Shown here: one piece after another, positions 34,101 through 46,390 of the stretch
Position numbering within the stretch: position 1 is the stretch's first letter
Layout: the number at the start of each line of letters is the position of its first letter
Assembly: GCF_009870125.1 (NCBI RefSeq)
Contig: NC_046681.1
Coordinates: 7,949,001 to 8,013,000, forward strand
Length of the DNA stretch: 64,000 nt
Origin: Drosophila pseudoobscura
Taxonomy: Eukaryota > Arthropoda > Insecta > Diptera > Drosophilidae
Direction: 5' to 3'
The notes under the pieces: generated by a model
Seen by the model: only the letters and a program-made list of their open reading frames with translations
The model's database searches: none
Told to the model about the DNA's origin: nothing
Program-made: the position numbers and the translations under genes

Positions 34101-37100
34101 ATAAGATGACATTCTTCTTATTATTATTACGAGTATGTCTTATTTTTTTTGTATGCCACATCCGGGCAGGGCAGGCCACCAAGTTTGAGTGTGGCGAAGA
34201 TTATCGGACAGAGTCAAGTCCCTCCCTCGGACTCACTCTCTGTGCTTTGTAGTTGTGTCCAACTCTAAGACATTTCGCTGCGCTTTGCATTCCCTGAATA
34301 ATTGCAGTTTAAGTTTTTTTTAGGTATCGCTTACAGTTCAACGGAAACACAAAAAGTTTCCAGCCGAGGACTGTCATTAGATACTCGTACTCAGGACCCC
34401 ATACTCGTACTGGATAAACGTCTCGGGCCAATGGACTCGTACTGGTGGTTGTTCCTCTCTCTACCTCGAGATCTACTCATATCTCTATGCCTATATCTGT
34501 CTGTGTTTCCAGCGATTAGCGTGGGTGGGTGTGCCCAATTGTCGCGTTGGATATATGTATGTACATCTGCTAGATGATATACACGGAGATGGTTATGGGG
34601 ATATGGATCTGTGTGGAGGCCCCAGTTTGACCTTAAACTATGCATTCTCATTCGCATTCGCATCTGATGCACAACTGTGTCTCGGTCTCCGGCTCGGTTC
34701 GTGCACCGTGTGTCCGAGCGAATGGGAATATCGGCAACTGGGACAATTGGCTTAAACATGTGTAAATGCGCTTAAGTGCGCGCCACTGACACACATCTGC
34801 CGTGACTTAGCCTCTGTCTTTATGTGGGTTAGGGTAAAACCTATGTATACCGGGACAGATTTTCGGGCTGCAAGCTGTGGCAGGTACAGTGGCGCAACAG
34901 GTAGCTTTCGAAAGGGTGCACAAGGTGCAGAGGGATGTGGATGTGCATTTTCCCACATAAAATAACTTTATTGATAGAAAAGATTGCACTTTAGATGATA
35001 GAAGCTTAGTTTCCGAAGCAAATGTTTCATTTACTTCAACAAATATATTTTTTTCAAGGTAAAAAGTAGTGAAAAACTTTAAAAATCCTGTCCAAATACG
35101 CTATGGAAAGAGGATACCCAACACCTGCACGACTTCTTTTCCACAGACACGCGTGCCCATTGAGGTATTTTATTTACATATCTCAGGGAGTATCTCAGGA
35201 AAAATATTCCCAGCTCGGGCCCTTGGCCACTGCCCCTGTCTCCTTTGCTGACGTCGGCGGGATCGAGCGTATATATGTATATGTAATATATAAAGAATAT
35301 GCAACAGTACTGCAGTGTTGTTGGGGCAATCAAAGAGCTCTCGGCGCCGCACCCTTCCCCAAGTTGAGTACCACGGTCTCTCCAGAGCTGGTCACTCGAC
35401 GACGCCACTTAGGTGGTGCGTTGTCTGGGCTGTGCTATCCAAAAAATACGAGCACACTCGTACATGCATGAGGGGTAGTAGTCCATACACTCGTACCCGT
35501 ATAGATGGGGATATGTACGATACAGACAGACATACAATATATCTGAGTTGCCTTGCCGAGTGTCAAGTTCAAGGAAATTGCAGTGCTGTCACTTTTAAGC
35601 GTGTTACCGCAACAATTTTTATTTGCTTGATTTAATACATGCATGTATGTACATATCTGCATCTGCATATAAGCCCACATATTACATACTATACTTACAT
35701 ATGTATGCTTGAAAGAATTCCTTAAATTTCAGATGTTGCAATTGATTGAATGAAATTTGAAGGTGTCTCGTTTGGTTTTTTCGCTTTTACTTGGTTTCTT
35801 TTTCTGTCATTTCAATTGAAGGAATGTGTGAAACAAAAGACTTGAATGAAATTAAGAACTCCAATAATTTATTTTTAAGTTGAACTTTGACAAAATGTCA
35901 ATGAAAGTAAAAGGTTTTATGCCGATGTTAACTGGTAATGTATTAACTCAAAATAAAATGGATGTATCCACCACCAATCTAAATCGTGTCTTAATATGCT
36001 ACAGCTTCAGATGTGAAACTTTGACGCTGATTCAGAGCAATGGATATTTCTCACAGTTGGATTTCCAGAAATCGAGTGCAATTGTTGCTGGCAACACACA
36101 CCCCAGATATATTTTGGATTTGTCTGTGCACCTGCAGATGCATTTGGGGGAGTGGGAGTAGTGCTGTGGTTTTATTTTCGTTCACATAGTATCTGCATTT
36201 TCTCGTACTTTTCATTTGTTCGTTCGCTCGAAACAACAACATCTTTTGGTTCACCACATTGAGTAGAATTTTTTCCTTTTCGATTTTTTGGATTTTTTTC
36301 GCTTTCCGTGTTGTTTACGCTTTGTGTTCTCGTTTTTTTGGATTTCGATTTGGTGATGTGAATATTTAGTTAACAGATGGTTTGATCTCCTGTGAGCAGG
36401 TTGGGCTCTGGCTCTAGTTCTGGGAACTCGCGTGGAGGATGTCGCTCCCTCTCGCTCGGGCTTTGAACTTTCGGATTGGCTTCGCTTACTGCACTGCTAG
36501 AATGGAATCCCTATTAGTCATCTAAACAATTTTCGGGGTAGATGTAAATCATAAATTTCTTTGCCAAACATTTGACACAAATTTTTCCAGCCAACAAACA
36601 TTTAATACACATTTTCATGCTGTTATGCAAAAAGAGAAAAACAGAAAGAAAAAAAAATTAGAAAAAAACCACGAAACATGCGTGCAACATGTGTGCAGTT
36701 CTAAACGCTTTGGATGGGGGACTGGCAGAATAAAAGACAATTTTGGCTGAATGAAGGCGGCAATAAATTTTGATTTTTAACCAAATGAAATTATGTCAAT
36801 TCTATTAATACAATGGAAACTAAGGATGTTTATGCTGACATCAACGCAATGAGGAAGCCAAATATGCACTTGTTGCGGCTGGCTGGAAGGTGTTTTGCTT
36901 CAACCTACCTCAAAAATGAATTTTAAAGGGGGTTTCGCAAATCTGAAACATTCCAGATAGTTGATTTTTACCAAAACATCAGCGTTCTTTGGTTCTTTAT
37001 AAAAAAAAAATATGCACATTAAGTGTTCTAAAAATGCGATGCATCTGGAGGAGAAGCTCCTCCAACCTCCTCCAGCCTCCTCCAGCAGCTGCTCCAGTGC

Positions 37101-40100
37101 GAGCTCCAGTGAGCGTGATCTATGCACTCGCTCAATTGACTAAGCAGCCGTACGGACACTCGTCGTACGTACGTATATAGAAGATTATCTCATTGCAAGC
37201 GGAAATACTGCAATTAAGGCTAAGAGTAGAACACTTCTCAGTTGCACCCGCACTTTTTCCAATGAGCTTAATTATCCTCGCTATTAATTTTTTGTAATGC
37301 AAGTGATACTTTTTTCACCACTTTTTATGAGGAGGGATTTTTCGACATACAAAGCCATAATATAGTAAGTCATTCTAAAAAGCAAAGGTGAATTCTTTTT
37401 TGTAAAATGACGAAAGATTACGACATAGAGAAGAGATTTGTAAAGAGCGAAAAAGTAAAAAATCAAATTAAACTAAATGCACTTGTCATATCCTACCTAA
37501 TATAATCAGCTTTTGATTTGAGATTGGATTATTTTTATAACATATTTAGAGAAAATACTAGAGATATAAAAGCAATTGGAGAAAACCTCTGGGACACCAT
37601 AATTTGACATTCGGTTGGAATTTGGTTGGAAGAGGTTCTTTGAGCACCTCTAATATTCAATAGCCGAGTCGATATAGTCAAGACTGTGTGTCTGTCCTAT
37701 ATATGTATGTTAAAACACCAAAAAATTCTTGCGATCGGATTATTATGGCTATTACTAAATAGTAATATTTACTTTTCACGAAGGGATCTTTGATCTGTAC
37801 GGATATTACTTTATCTTCTAGTAGATTTCAACGCATTCGGAAACTGCTAGTTGGGAATTTGTTACGTAGTCCAACTCTGAATAGCGATCATAAATCCAGT
37901 GCTATCTGTTAGAGTCGTCTGACAAGGATCTCGTCCTCATAAAGAATGTTCAAGCTGATCAGGAATATATTGACTATGACATCTGTTGAGGCCAATAGGG
38001 AGCATTAATATTAATGATATTGGAACAGTTCCTAAGCAATAAACTAGAAAGACTTGCATAACAATAGCGAGTGAATTGATGCTGACATCTTCGATTCCGC
38101 AAATCAAAACTTCTAATCAGAGACAATCAAGACTTGTTCTCGAATTATTGAAACCCAATTCGGGTCGTCTGTCAATGCTAACTGATGGACTCTACGATTC
38201 TCTAATTATCAATTTTAGGAATGCAATACAACGCTGTGTGACTGCAAGGGCATCAAAGGACGCATGGGTGCCATTGGACCGGCAGGTGTACCCGGTATGG
38301 AGGGTCCGCCCGGAGACACGGGACCGTTTGGACCGCCCGGCCCTCTCGGAGAGAAGGGTGATGTGGGCGAGTACGGGGAAATAGGCGAGAAAGGACATCG
38401 GGTGAGTGGATAGCTTTTTTTATCCCGCAATAAATATTGACCAATTTAAATACCTAGGGAGACGTTGGACTCCAGGGTCGAACAGGTTACCCAGGAGCAA
38501 GGGTAAGTATTCTAAGGTTGGATAATGGAGTGATGAAAGAGCATAATATATGTTTTATTCGTCTTCACGTTTAGGGCCCGCATGGCGAAGATGGTACGGC
38601 CGGACCCCGCGGCATTGACGGCTGCGACGGTCGCCCGGGACAGCAGGGTATTGCCGGACCCCCCGGCGATAACGGCCTACGTGGACCCATGGGTAAGCAG
38701 GGCGTTAATGGTGCTCCCGGCGACGCTGGCGAAGGTGGCATCAATTCCAAAGGCACGAAGGGCAGTCGTGGTGAGCACGGACCCGCTGGATACGACGGCC
38801 CACCCGGTTTCGATGGCGATCGTGGTCAGAAGGGAGACACGGGCTTCGCCGGCATTACAGGCGAGAAGGGAGACCAGGGACCCGCGGGATTCAAGGGTGA
38901 GACGGGAGAGCCATCTGACCTGCCCTACACGCTGCAGGGTATTCCCGGCCTCAAGGGTGAGCCTGGCGAGGGTGAGCCCGGCGCCTTGATCTATGATGAC
39001 TCACTGAAGGGCTACAAGGGATATATTGGTGAGACCGGAGATGCGGGTCCGAAAGGGCCCTCTGGCGAGCAGGGACTGTACGGACGCGCTGGTCTGCCCG
39101 GTGGCAGAGGCGACACCGGTGAGCCCGGCGAACGTGGCAAGCCCGGAAAGGATGGAGAGGCGGGTGTGCCCGGCGACAAGGGTGCTAAAGGTGCTCCCGG
39201 CTACAACGGTGAGGACGGACTGGACGGTCCCAAGGGAGAGTTGGGTGAGGATGGCTTCGACGGCATGCCTGGTATTCAAGGACCCCACGGACCTCCCGGT
39301 ATCTACGACCCCAGCTTAAGTCAGTCCTTGCCTGGACCCATTGGACCCCAGGGTGACATCGGACCCGTTGGAAATCCTGGCCTAAATGGAGTTCCCGGCA
39401 AGCCGGGTCGTCGCGGTACCCCTGGCCCGTCCGGATCGCCCGGAGAACAGGGTTTGAGTGGCAACCGTGGACCGCCTGGCCGCAGCGTCAAGGGCGAAGA
39501 AGGTGACTACGGATTCATAGGACCTCCTGGGCAGCAGGGACCAGCTGGCGAGGCCGGTCCTCCCGGCCGTATTGGCATCCATGGCGATCCTGGCTTCAAT
39601 ATTCAGGGCCCCAAGGGTCAGGCCGGACTCAATGGTCTGCCCGGAGGCGATGGATATCGCGGAGAACGCGGCGAGGTAGGATTGCCCGGTGACAAGGGCT
39701 TGCCTGGCGTTGGATACAATATTGTGGGACCCCCCGGCTCCCAGGGACCACCCGGAGTACGGGGTCGTCCAGGCGAAGATGGCCTTCCAGGTTTCCGGGG
39801 ATGGATTGGCGACAAGGGTATACGGGGCGACGACTGTGGCATCTGTCATGCCGGACCACGTGGGCCCCGAGGACACGAGGGCGACACTGGATACCCGGGC
39901 CAGCATGGAGATCGAGGCCTCATCGGTATAACTGGTGCGCGCGGTCCCAAGGGCGTGCAGGGAAGGCCAGGAAAACCGGGATTCAAGGGTATTCGGGGCA
40001 CGCAAGGCAGTCCCGGAGAGCCCGGCCAGACAGGCAGGCCTGGTCCCGACGGCCTGATCACAGAAATCGGTAGTCGGAGAGTCCCCGACCGAGGCGATGA

Positions 40101-43100
40101 TGGCGATTACGGTCGCCGCGGCGATCAGGGACTAGAAGGTGACAAGGGTCTGCCCGGTTTCCATGGTGCTCCCGGTGCCCGAGGAGAGCCCGGACAACGC
40201 GGTGACTACGGTGATGCAGGACGTTCTGGCATAGATGGACGGCCCGGTCGTCCCGGCCGAAATGGAAAGCCTGGCCTCCAGCCCAACATCCCAAAGATAT
40301 ACCTGGTCGGAGAGCCCGGTTACAATGGACGCCGTGGAGATCGCGGCGATGAGGGCAGCCGCGGCCTGAAGGGTGACAAGGGTGAGCCCCATCCCGGTGA
40401 GATCTACGATAATCGAGGTGAACCTGGAGATCTTGGTGAGCCTGGCCTACCTGGTTTTCGTGGACCCAAGGGCGAGATGGGAGAGCCGGGCTTGGCTGGC
40501 GATGTTGGAGACGCTGGACCGATTGGTGATACCATTGAGGGTCCCATTGGAGCCAAGGGCTATCCTGGCATACCTGGCGACTACGGACTCCATGGCGCAT
40601 CTGGTCTGCCTGGACTTGATGGTGCGCCCGGCCTTGACGGTGTGGTCGGCTACAAGGGACAGCGTGGTGAGCCTGGCCCATATATCTTACCCGGCGACAT
40701 CGGTGTACCTGGACGGCCCGGCATCGACGGATTACCAGGTGACGATGGCCCGGCCGGAGCTTTCGGACCCCCCGGCATAAGTGGACGCAAAGGAGCTAAG
40801 GGTGAATTGGGACCAGATGGAGCTACTGGATTCACTGGACTTCCCGGAAACAAGGGCCAGCGTGGTGACTACGTAGTCGGCCCGCCCGGACCCAAGGGTA
40901 ATCCTGGTCGAACCGGTCGACTGGCAGCGCACGGCATCAAAGGACAAAAGGGCGAGGTTGGCTTCTCTGGACAGAGCGGCCAGAATGGGGCCAAGGGCAA
41001 TATTGGCTACTCTGGCAACCGCGGTGCTCTCGGCAATCCCGGACCCCAAGGTGTGCCTGGTAGTGCAGGCATTGGAGGCCTTCCGGGTATGATTGGCGAC
41101 ATGGGAGATCGCGGCGACATCGGCTTCGACGGACGTCCTGGTGACATTGGCCCTCGTGGATCAGTTGGAGACATGGGACTGAAAGGTGAGTTCGCCTTGC
41201 ACAACATTCCAACCAAATGTCGTTTAAAACTTGGTTTCCTTTTAGGTGTTACTGGTGATGATGGGAAGTTCGGTTATCCTGGAGCTAGCGGTTTACCAGG
41301 CCGGAAAGGAGAACAGGGTGACCGCGGCTTCCCCGGAAGGCAGGGTGCCAAGGGCGTGGCCTCCTATAGCGGCATCAAGGGCGACGGAGGAGAACCCGGC
41401 TGGACCGGTCCACCTGGTTACAAGGGTGCTATCGGCTTGAAGGGAGTCCGAGGAGCTATCGGTGACTCTCCGATTGCCGTTGATGGAAGCCAGGGACGAA
41501 AGGGTGAAACTGGCAATCCGGGATACAACGGACTGCCTGGTCTGCATGGACAGAAAGGCGTTCGTGGCGATCGTGGCTTTAGGGGAATGTCGGGCTTACA
41601 AGGACAAGACGGCGAGCAGGGATTGGCCGGTTACCGTGGGCGCAATGGAGCTCCCGGTCTCAAAGGATCAGTTGGAGAAAGAGGTCCCACTGGCTCTCTG
41701 GGTCCGCAAGGAGAGAGGGGCGATGACGGCTACCCAGGCCAAATGGGACAGATCGGAGACCAAGGTCGTCAGGGTGAGCCGGGTCCTACCGGACCCCAGG
41801 GACAGATTGGAGACGAAGGTGAGGTGGGTTATCCCGGCCGACTCGAGGGTTTCGGTGACCGATACCTATACCGTGGCTTCCCTGGATCTCGTGGCGCACA
41901 AGGCGAGCAGGGACAGAAGGGAGAGCAAGGTCTGATTGGATATCCTGGCGTCCAAGGAGCCAAGGGCATAGTGGGCGACATCGGTCTGGCTGGCCTGTCC
42001 GGCTTAGATGGCCTACCCGGAGCCAATGGATTGCCCGGTGACAAGGGTCTGAGAGGTCCACTTGGATTGGCCCTTACAGCGGAACGCGGAGAGGATGGTG
42101 TAATGGGCTACGATGGACTGCCTGGTCGTCCAGGCCGCATGGGTCAGAAGGGTGCACCTGGCGAGCAGGGCGAGTACGGTCTAAACGGTGATATTGGACA
42201 TCGTGGCCCCGAAATCCAAGGCCCGCCAGGTCCCCAAGGTGACATCGGCTACCCAGGAGCTCCAGGACGCAATGGTCAATACGGGCAGACCGGTGAAAAG
42301 GGACAGCGCGGCAATCTGGGACGTCAAGGAAACGTTGGCGAGCCTGGATTCGCCATCTATGGTCGTCAAGGTGACGTCGGTGACGTGGGCTTCCAAGGAG
42401 CGCCTGGCCGTGATGGCGCCAAGGGAGAGAGAGGCTTCCAGGGCCGTCCTGGCCGCTACGGAACTATGGGTGCCCCTGGACCACGTGGCCTTACCGGCGA
42501 TGCTGGCTGGAGTGGCATTGACGGAATAGACGGTCTCTTCGGCAGGAAGGGTGAAGTGGGCGAGACCTACTCTTACATCCATGCCCAGAAAGGAGATCGT
42601 GGCGAGCCCGGTCTGGATGGCTTCAAGGGTGAGCAAGGCGATGAGGGCCAGCCTGGTCTGGAGGGCGCCTTCGGCCTACAAGGTATGGCCGGCTATCATG
42701 GTGACCAGGGTGAGATGGGCTATGCCGGCGCCGATGGACCCCCGGGACCACGCGGTGACATCGGTGAGATTGGCTTGACGGGACGTCCTGGCCTCCGTGG
42801 TCAGCCGGGTCCCCCTGGCGACCCAGCTCCTCCGCCACCGAAGCCCAAGAGCCGCGGCTTCATATTTACTCGTCATTCGCAGTCGGTAGTTGTGCCTCAG
42901 TGCCCGGCAAACACAAACATGCTGTGGGAGGGCTATTCCTTGTCCGGCAACGTGGCTGCCAGTCGGGCCGTCGGCCAAGACTTGGGTCAATCCGGATCCT
43001 GCCTGATGCGCTTCACCACCATGCCCTACATGCTCTGCGACCTGAACAATGTCTGCAACTATGCCCAGAACAACGACGACAGCCTCTGGCTGTCCACTGC

Positions 43101-44225
43101 CGAGCAGATGCCCATGACTATGACGCCCATTCAGTCCAGGGATCTCATGAAGTACATCTCCCGGTGAGTGCTTATCTACCCTTCGAACTTCGAACCCCCA
43201 AGCTTACCCCACTAACCACTCTCCCTATTTAGATGCGTTGTGTGCGAGACATCGACCAGGATCATTGCCCTACACTCTCAGTCCATGTCCATACCAAACT
43301 GTCCTGGCGGCTGGGAGGAAATGTGGACCGGTTTCAGTTACTATATGGTAGGTAGCACTGATAATTCAATTGTGGAGTGAATTGCATCGCTTAAATCTCC
43401 CTTTTGCAGACAACTATGGACAACACTGGAGGCATTGGCCAGAACCTGGTCTCACCTGGCTCCTGTTTGGAGGAGTTCCGTTCCAATCCTGTCATTGAGT
43501 GCCATGGACATGGACGCTGCAACTACTACGATGCTCTGGCCTCCTTCTGGCTGGCGGTCATCGAGGAGCAGGACCAGTTTACCCAGCCACGTCAGCTGAC
43601 CCTCAAGTCGGATCCGACCAGCAAGATTAGCAGGTGTGTTGCAGTGGACTCAAGTATTGATTAGATATTCATATTACCAAATTTGACTTATTCAAGGTGC
43701 ACGGTCTGCCGTCGTCGTAGCGATAGCTATGTGACCCGAACGACATCCTCCTCGTCGTGGTCTTCGTCATCCGGAGCTGGTGCAAGGACCCCATCAGGAG
43801 CATCGCGATCGGGATGGAACGCAGGATCAGGAACTAGATCGCAATGGGCAACCGGATCGGGATCAGGATCAGGATCAGGAACTGGTTCTGGCTTAGGATG
43901 GGCTAGCGGATCGGGATCAGGAACTGGTTCTGGCTCAGGATGGGCCACCGGATCGGGATCAGGAGCTGGTACGGGATCTAGATCGGGTTCAGGTTCATCC
44001 TGGGGATCCCCGACCAGCTGGTCGGGTGGCCCAACAGCGCCCGACTATCGGTCCGCACCAGTCCCACAACCGCCAGTGCCGCCACCGGCCAACATCTACA
44101 ACATGAGGTACAACAACCGTCGTCCGAACTACAGCCCACAGCAAAGTTTCAGCAACCAGTACGCCCAGCACGCGAATCCCCGACAGTACCGTCGGCGTCC
44201 GCGTGAGGACACCACCGCTCCCTAA
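28159..44225 (+). CDS. vkg: Collagen IV alpha-2 chain, Viking
   Basis: Eight coding exons: 28159-28248, 38219-38401, 38458-38502, 38575-41185, 41246-43163, 43233-43347, 43410-43633 and 43697-44225. They total 1904 residues (about 1940 recalled for D. melanogaster). Exon 1 is a signal peptide (MLPRDLRHLSGLLGAVYLLA). After a 9970-base intron, mature sequence starts ECNTTLCDCKGIKGRMG, then a very long Gly-X-Y domain with many interruptions (GEPSDLPYTLQGIPG, GIYDPSLSQSLPG, GLQPNIPKIYLVG, GRLEGFGDRYLYRG, GETYSYIHAQKG). The NC1 domain spans FIFTRHSQSVVVPQC to KISRCTVCRRR. Beyond NC1 is an unusual tail of about 170 residues: Ser-rich, then a Gly-Ser/Gly-Thr repeat, then a Tyr/Asn/Gln/Arg-rich end. 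Viking assembles with Col4a1 in basement membranes and also binds Dpp/BMP. Exon 3 is only 45 nt. Poly(A) signal near 44550. Confidence 0.96.
29630..29710 (+). repeat. CACAGGCA-type short tandem repeat
   Basis: Imperfect 6-base units (cacagg / cacagc) repeated about ten times in the viking intron. It creates an open Thr/Gly/Ala-rich frame on the plus strand that is not a gene. Confidence 0.6.
37640..37700 (+). mobile_element. Decayed DINE-1-like fragment
   Basis: attCAATAGCCGAGTCGAta, then tgtgtgtctgtcct, matches the conserved left part of the Helitron at 16.5 kb (CAATAGCCGAGTCGAttg, then tgtctgtctgtcc). Ends are lost. About 37950-38000 may be another fragment of the same family in reverse (tgatcaggaatatat). 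Confidence 0.5.
43850..44000 (+). repeat. vkg: Gly-Ser/Gly-Thr coding repeat in the viking tail
   Basis: Irregular repeats of ggatcaggatcagga and actggttctggc encode the alternating Gly-Ser/Gly-Thr part of the C-terminal tail. Such arrays change length easily between individuals and species. Confidence 0.7.
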
Positions 44226-45719
44226 AGGCAGGCCGCAGTTCGAGAACAGTTTACGTACTAAGTAGCAGTTAAATTTCGTTTTAAGTCTATTGCTATCAAG
44301 CCGATGCTTCTGTTAATCAACCAACCACGAGCAGTGCCATCTTTTGTCGAGTATCCTCTGAGGAGTTGTGTAATCTAATTACGTGGACAAACCATAATAA
44401 TATACAAAGTACCAAACGAAACCACCAAAAAAAAAAGGGAAGAGAAGATAATTTCCACTGCCCTCGACTTGCCATTAAATGATCCACCTGCAATCTTTGC
44501 AGGAACTATTGTAACAATAACAAAAACCAAAAACAAAACCCAGTTTTTGATAAATAAAATTTACACAACATAAAACAAATGCAAACAAAATGTTTCGAAC
44601 ACCTTTGCAGACCTTTCGTATCTGGGAAATGATTCAAGCTTAATAGAAATTGGCTACTGCAATATCGTCATATGGCACCATGAGGTAGAGGCATCTTTGG
44701 GCATTAAAGGGACATTCAAAAACCATTTATCTCGTGCATAATTTAACCTTCTGCCTTTTTCTCTTTATCTTCCTATAAGTATCTTGATTAGCGCCTAAAA
44801 AAAAGGGTTTATTTACAAGAAAAAAACGTACCTTTGTACATTGGGCAATTTTAATTACATATTAGTAGCTTATTTTGTTGGAAATCAGTGCCATTAAAGA
44901 AATAATGTCTGAAAATATGGGAGAGAACTTCAACTTTTGCTCAATACATGTATATCTTCAGGAATGTCCTCTGTATTGACACGACTAGAAAATCCTATGA
45001 AAGTTCATACAATTATCTTTTCAAGCAATTCATTTTTTAAGATATCAGCTCTGCGAATACCCAGGAAAATTTATAAGCGTACGCAAAGTGACTATATTGC
45101 AAATTCCAAGTCTTAAACTTTAAACTAATTTTTATCTATTGCAGGAAAAATTCATAAGATTTCAATACGCTCCTCAGTGAGACTCAGACTCATCCTCAGA
45201 CTCTCGAGCGGGGTATTAAAACACAACACACTATTTTCGGTTTGATTCTGTCGAGTGTATTTATGTATTACAATTTGAAAAAGATTTTACATCTCCGCAA
45301 GCACATATGTAACTATGTTTGCTCCCCCACTAACAAGTAATGATACACGTTTTTTTTTCATAAGGACTATAAACAAGGTACATACTACTTTTCACATAAG
45401 TTTCGTCAATATGTACCCTGGACCCGACCCGGCTGTGGTGTGTGCTGTCTAATCATTGATCTCTCTCAAAACAAATTGATGCCACACACTGTGGCTACAG
45501 ACACACGTAGGATAATCAATTGAACGGAATACCGTCGATGGGAACGACAGAGTTACAGGAGTAGTACATAGGTTTACGTTAAGGTGAAACAAAGATATAA
45601 CTATTTATGTTAATTTAAGACGGGAGCTTACTTTAGGGTAGTGTCCGAGCAAGAATTTGACAAGCTCGTTCGCTTTTTGGTGTTGTTTTACTCCTGTCCC
45701 CGAGCTGAAGAGGCTCCTA
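44226..45719. other. viking 3' UTR and intergenic spacer
   Basis: AT-rich; poly(A) signal for viking around 44548-44556 (ataaataaaattt). The rest, up to the SelT-like stop codon at 45720, has no supported coding sequence and contains the SelT-like 3' UTR on the other strand. Confidence 0.4.
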
Positions 45720-46390
45720 TTATTTAACAAAGTCAGGATTTTCCTGAACTTTCTCGGTGAACTGCAGCTGGTTGTCGATGATTTGGAAAAGCACCTCGCG
45801 GGCCGGAAAGCGACCCGTCTGAATTTTCGACCACACCGGCACATCGTTCAGCGCTATCTCGAAGGCACCCGATGATATAAGTTGTGCCTCCAGCATGTTG
45901 CCCAGAAAGAATATCATCATACAGGCGTATATTTTATTCGCCTGCAAGTGGCCCCACCAACTGGGCGTATTTAGACCCAGAAAGGTGAAGGGGCTGACGG
46001 CGCTAACCACCAACACGATGATCATGATCTTCAGCGCGAATATGAGCTTTGACAGGTAGTAATTCATACCCGGCGGATCGTAGTGGGCCCCGTGCACCTG
46101 CATTTGTGGATACTTCTCGGCGAGAACGCCCACGTAGTCCTCAAAGGCCTTACGGTAGCCACATGAGTAGCTGAAAAAAAAACAAAATGTTCCTTAAGCG
46201 CTATCAATCGCCCGCACGTATTTATGTTAATTGCCCTCCGGCCATACCAATAAAGAAAAGTCATCGTCGGCGCAATGTTCTGGCTGAATTTAGTTGCCGG
46301 TATTTCCTTGCCTTCCTCGGTGGCCAGCGCGTAACAAGCACATAGACAGAGGACCAGGAGCGCCAGATTTCTTCCATTTAAATTGTCCAT
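45720..46390 (-). CDS. SelT: SelT-like thioredoxin-fold ER protein
   Basis: Two exons, 46390-46248 and 46170-45720, give 197 residues. A signal peptide (MDNLNGRNLALLVLCLCACY) precedes the thioredoxin-like core with the redox motif CYSC in FLYCYSCGYRKAFEDY. The first Cys codon is split by the intron (TG|C). Then come KYPQMQVHGAHYDPPGMNYY, a hydrophobic hairpin (KLIFALKIMIIVLVVSAVSP; ANKIYACMMIFFLGNMLEAQ), and the conserved FEIALNDVPVWSKIQTGRFP. Vertebrate SELENOT has selenocysteine at the second position of C-x-x-U. Here the codon is TGT, so this is the cysteine form. The family sits in the ER membrane and is an oxidoreductase linked to calcium and ER redox balance. It is divergent from Tfb5 across 473 bases. 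Confidence 0.93.

Larger units (their letters stand above)
28249..38218 (+). other. vkg: Giant first intron of viking
   Basis: Nearly 10 kb separate the signal-peptide exon from the rest of the gene, whereas all other viking introns are below 75 bases. No nested gene could be supported on either strand; the longest frames are low-complexity. It contains CA/AC-rich repeats (29630-29710), a cluster of ACTCGTAC motifs (34073-35495), and decayed DINE-1-like pieces near its 3' end (about 37640-38000). Long first introns commonly hold enhancers, so this is a candidate tissue-control region. Confidence 0.6.

Noticed and set aside
41186-41245. Reading viking exons 4 and 5 as one exon
   Set aside because: The open frame continues, but GTGAGT and CTTTTAG flank a 60 nt segment that breaks Gly-X-Y; splicing restores GLKGVTGDDG.
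38600-43100. Long frames in other phases and on the minus strand of viking
   Set aside because: Same collagen-codon artefact as in Col4a1.
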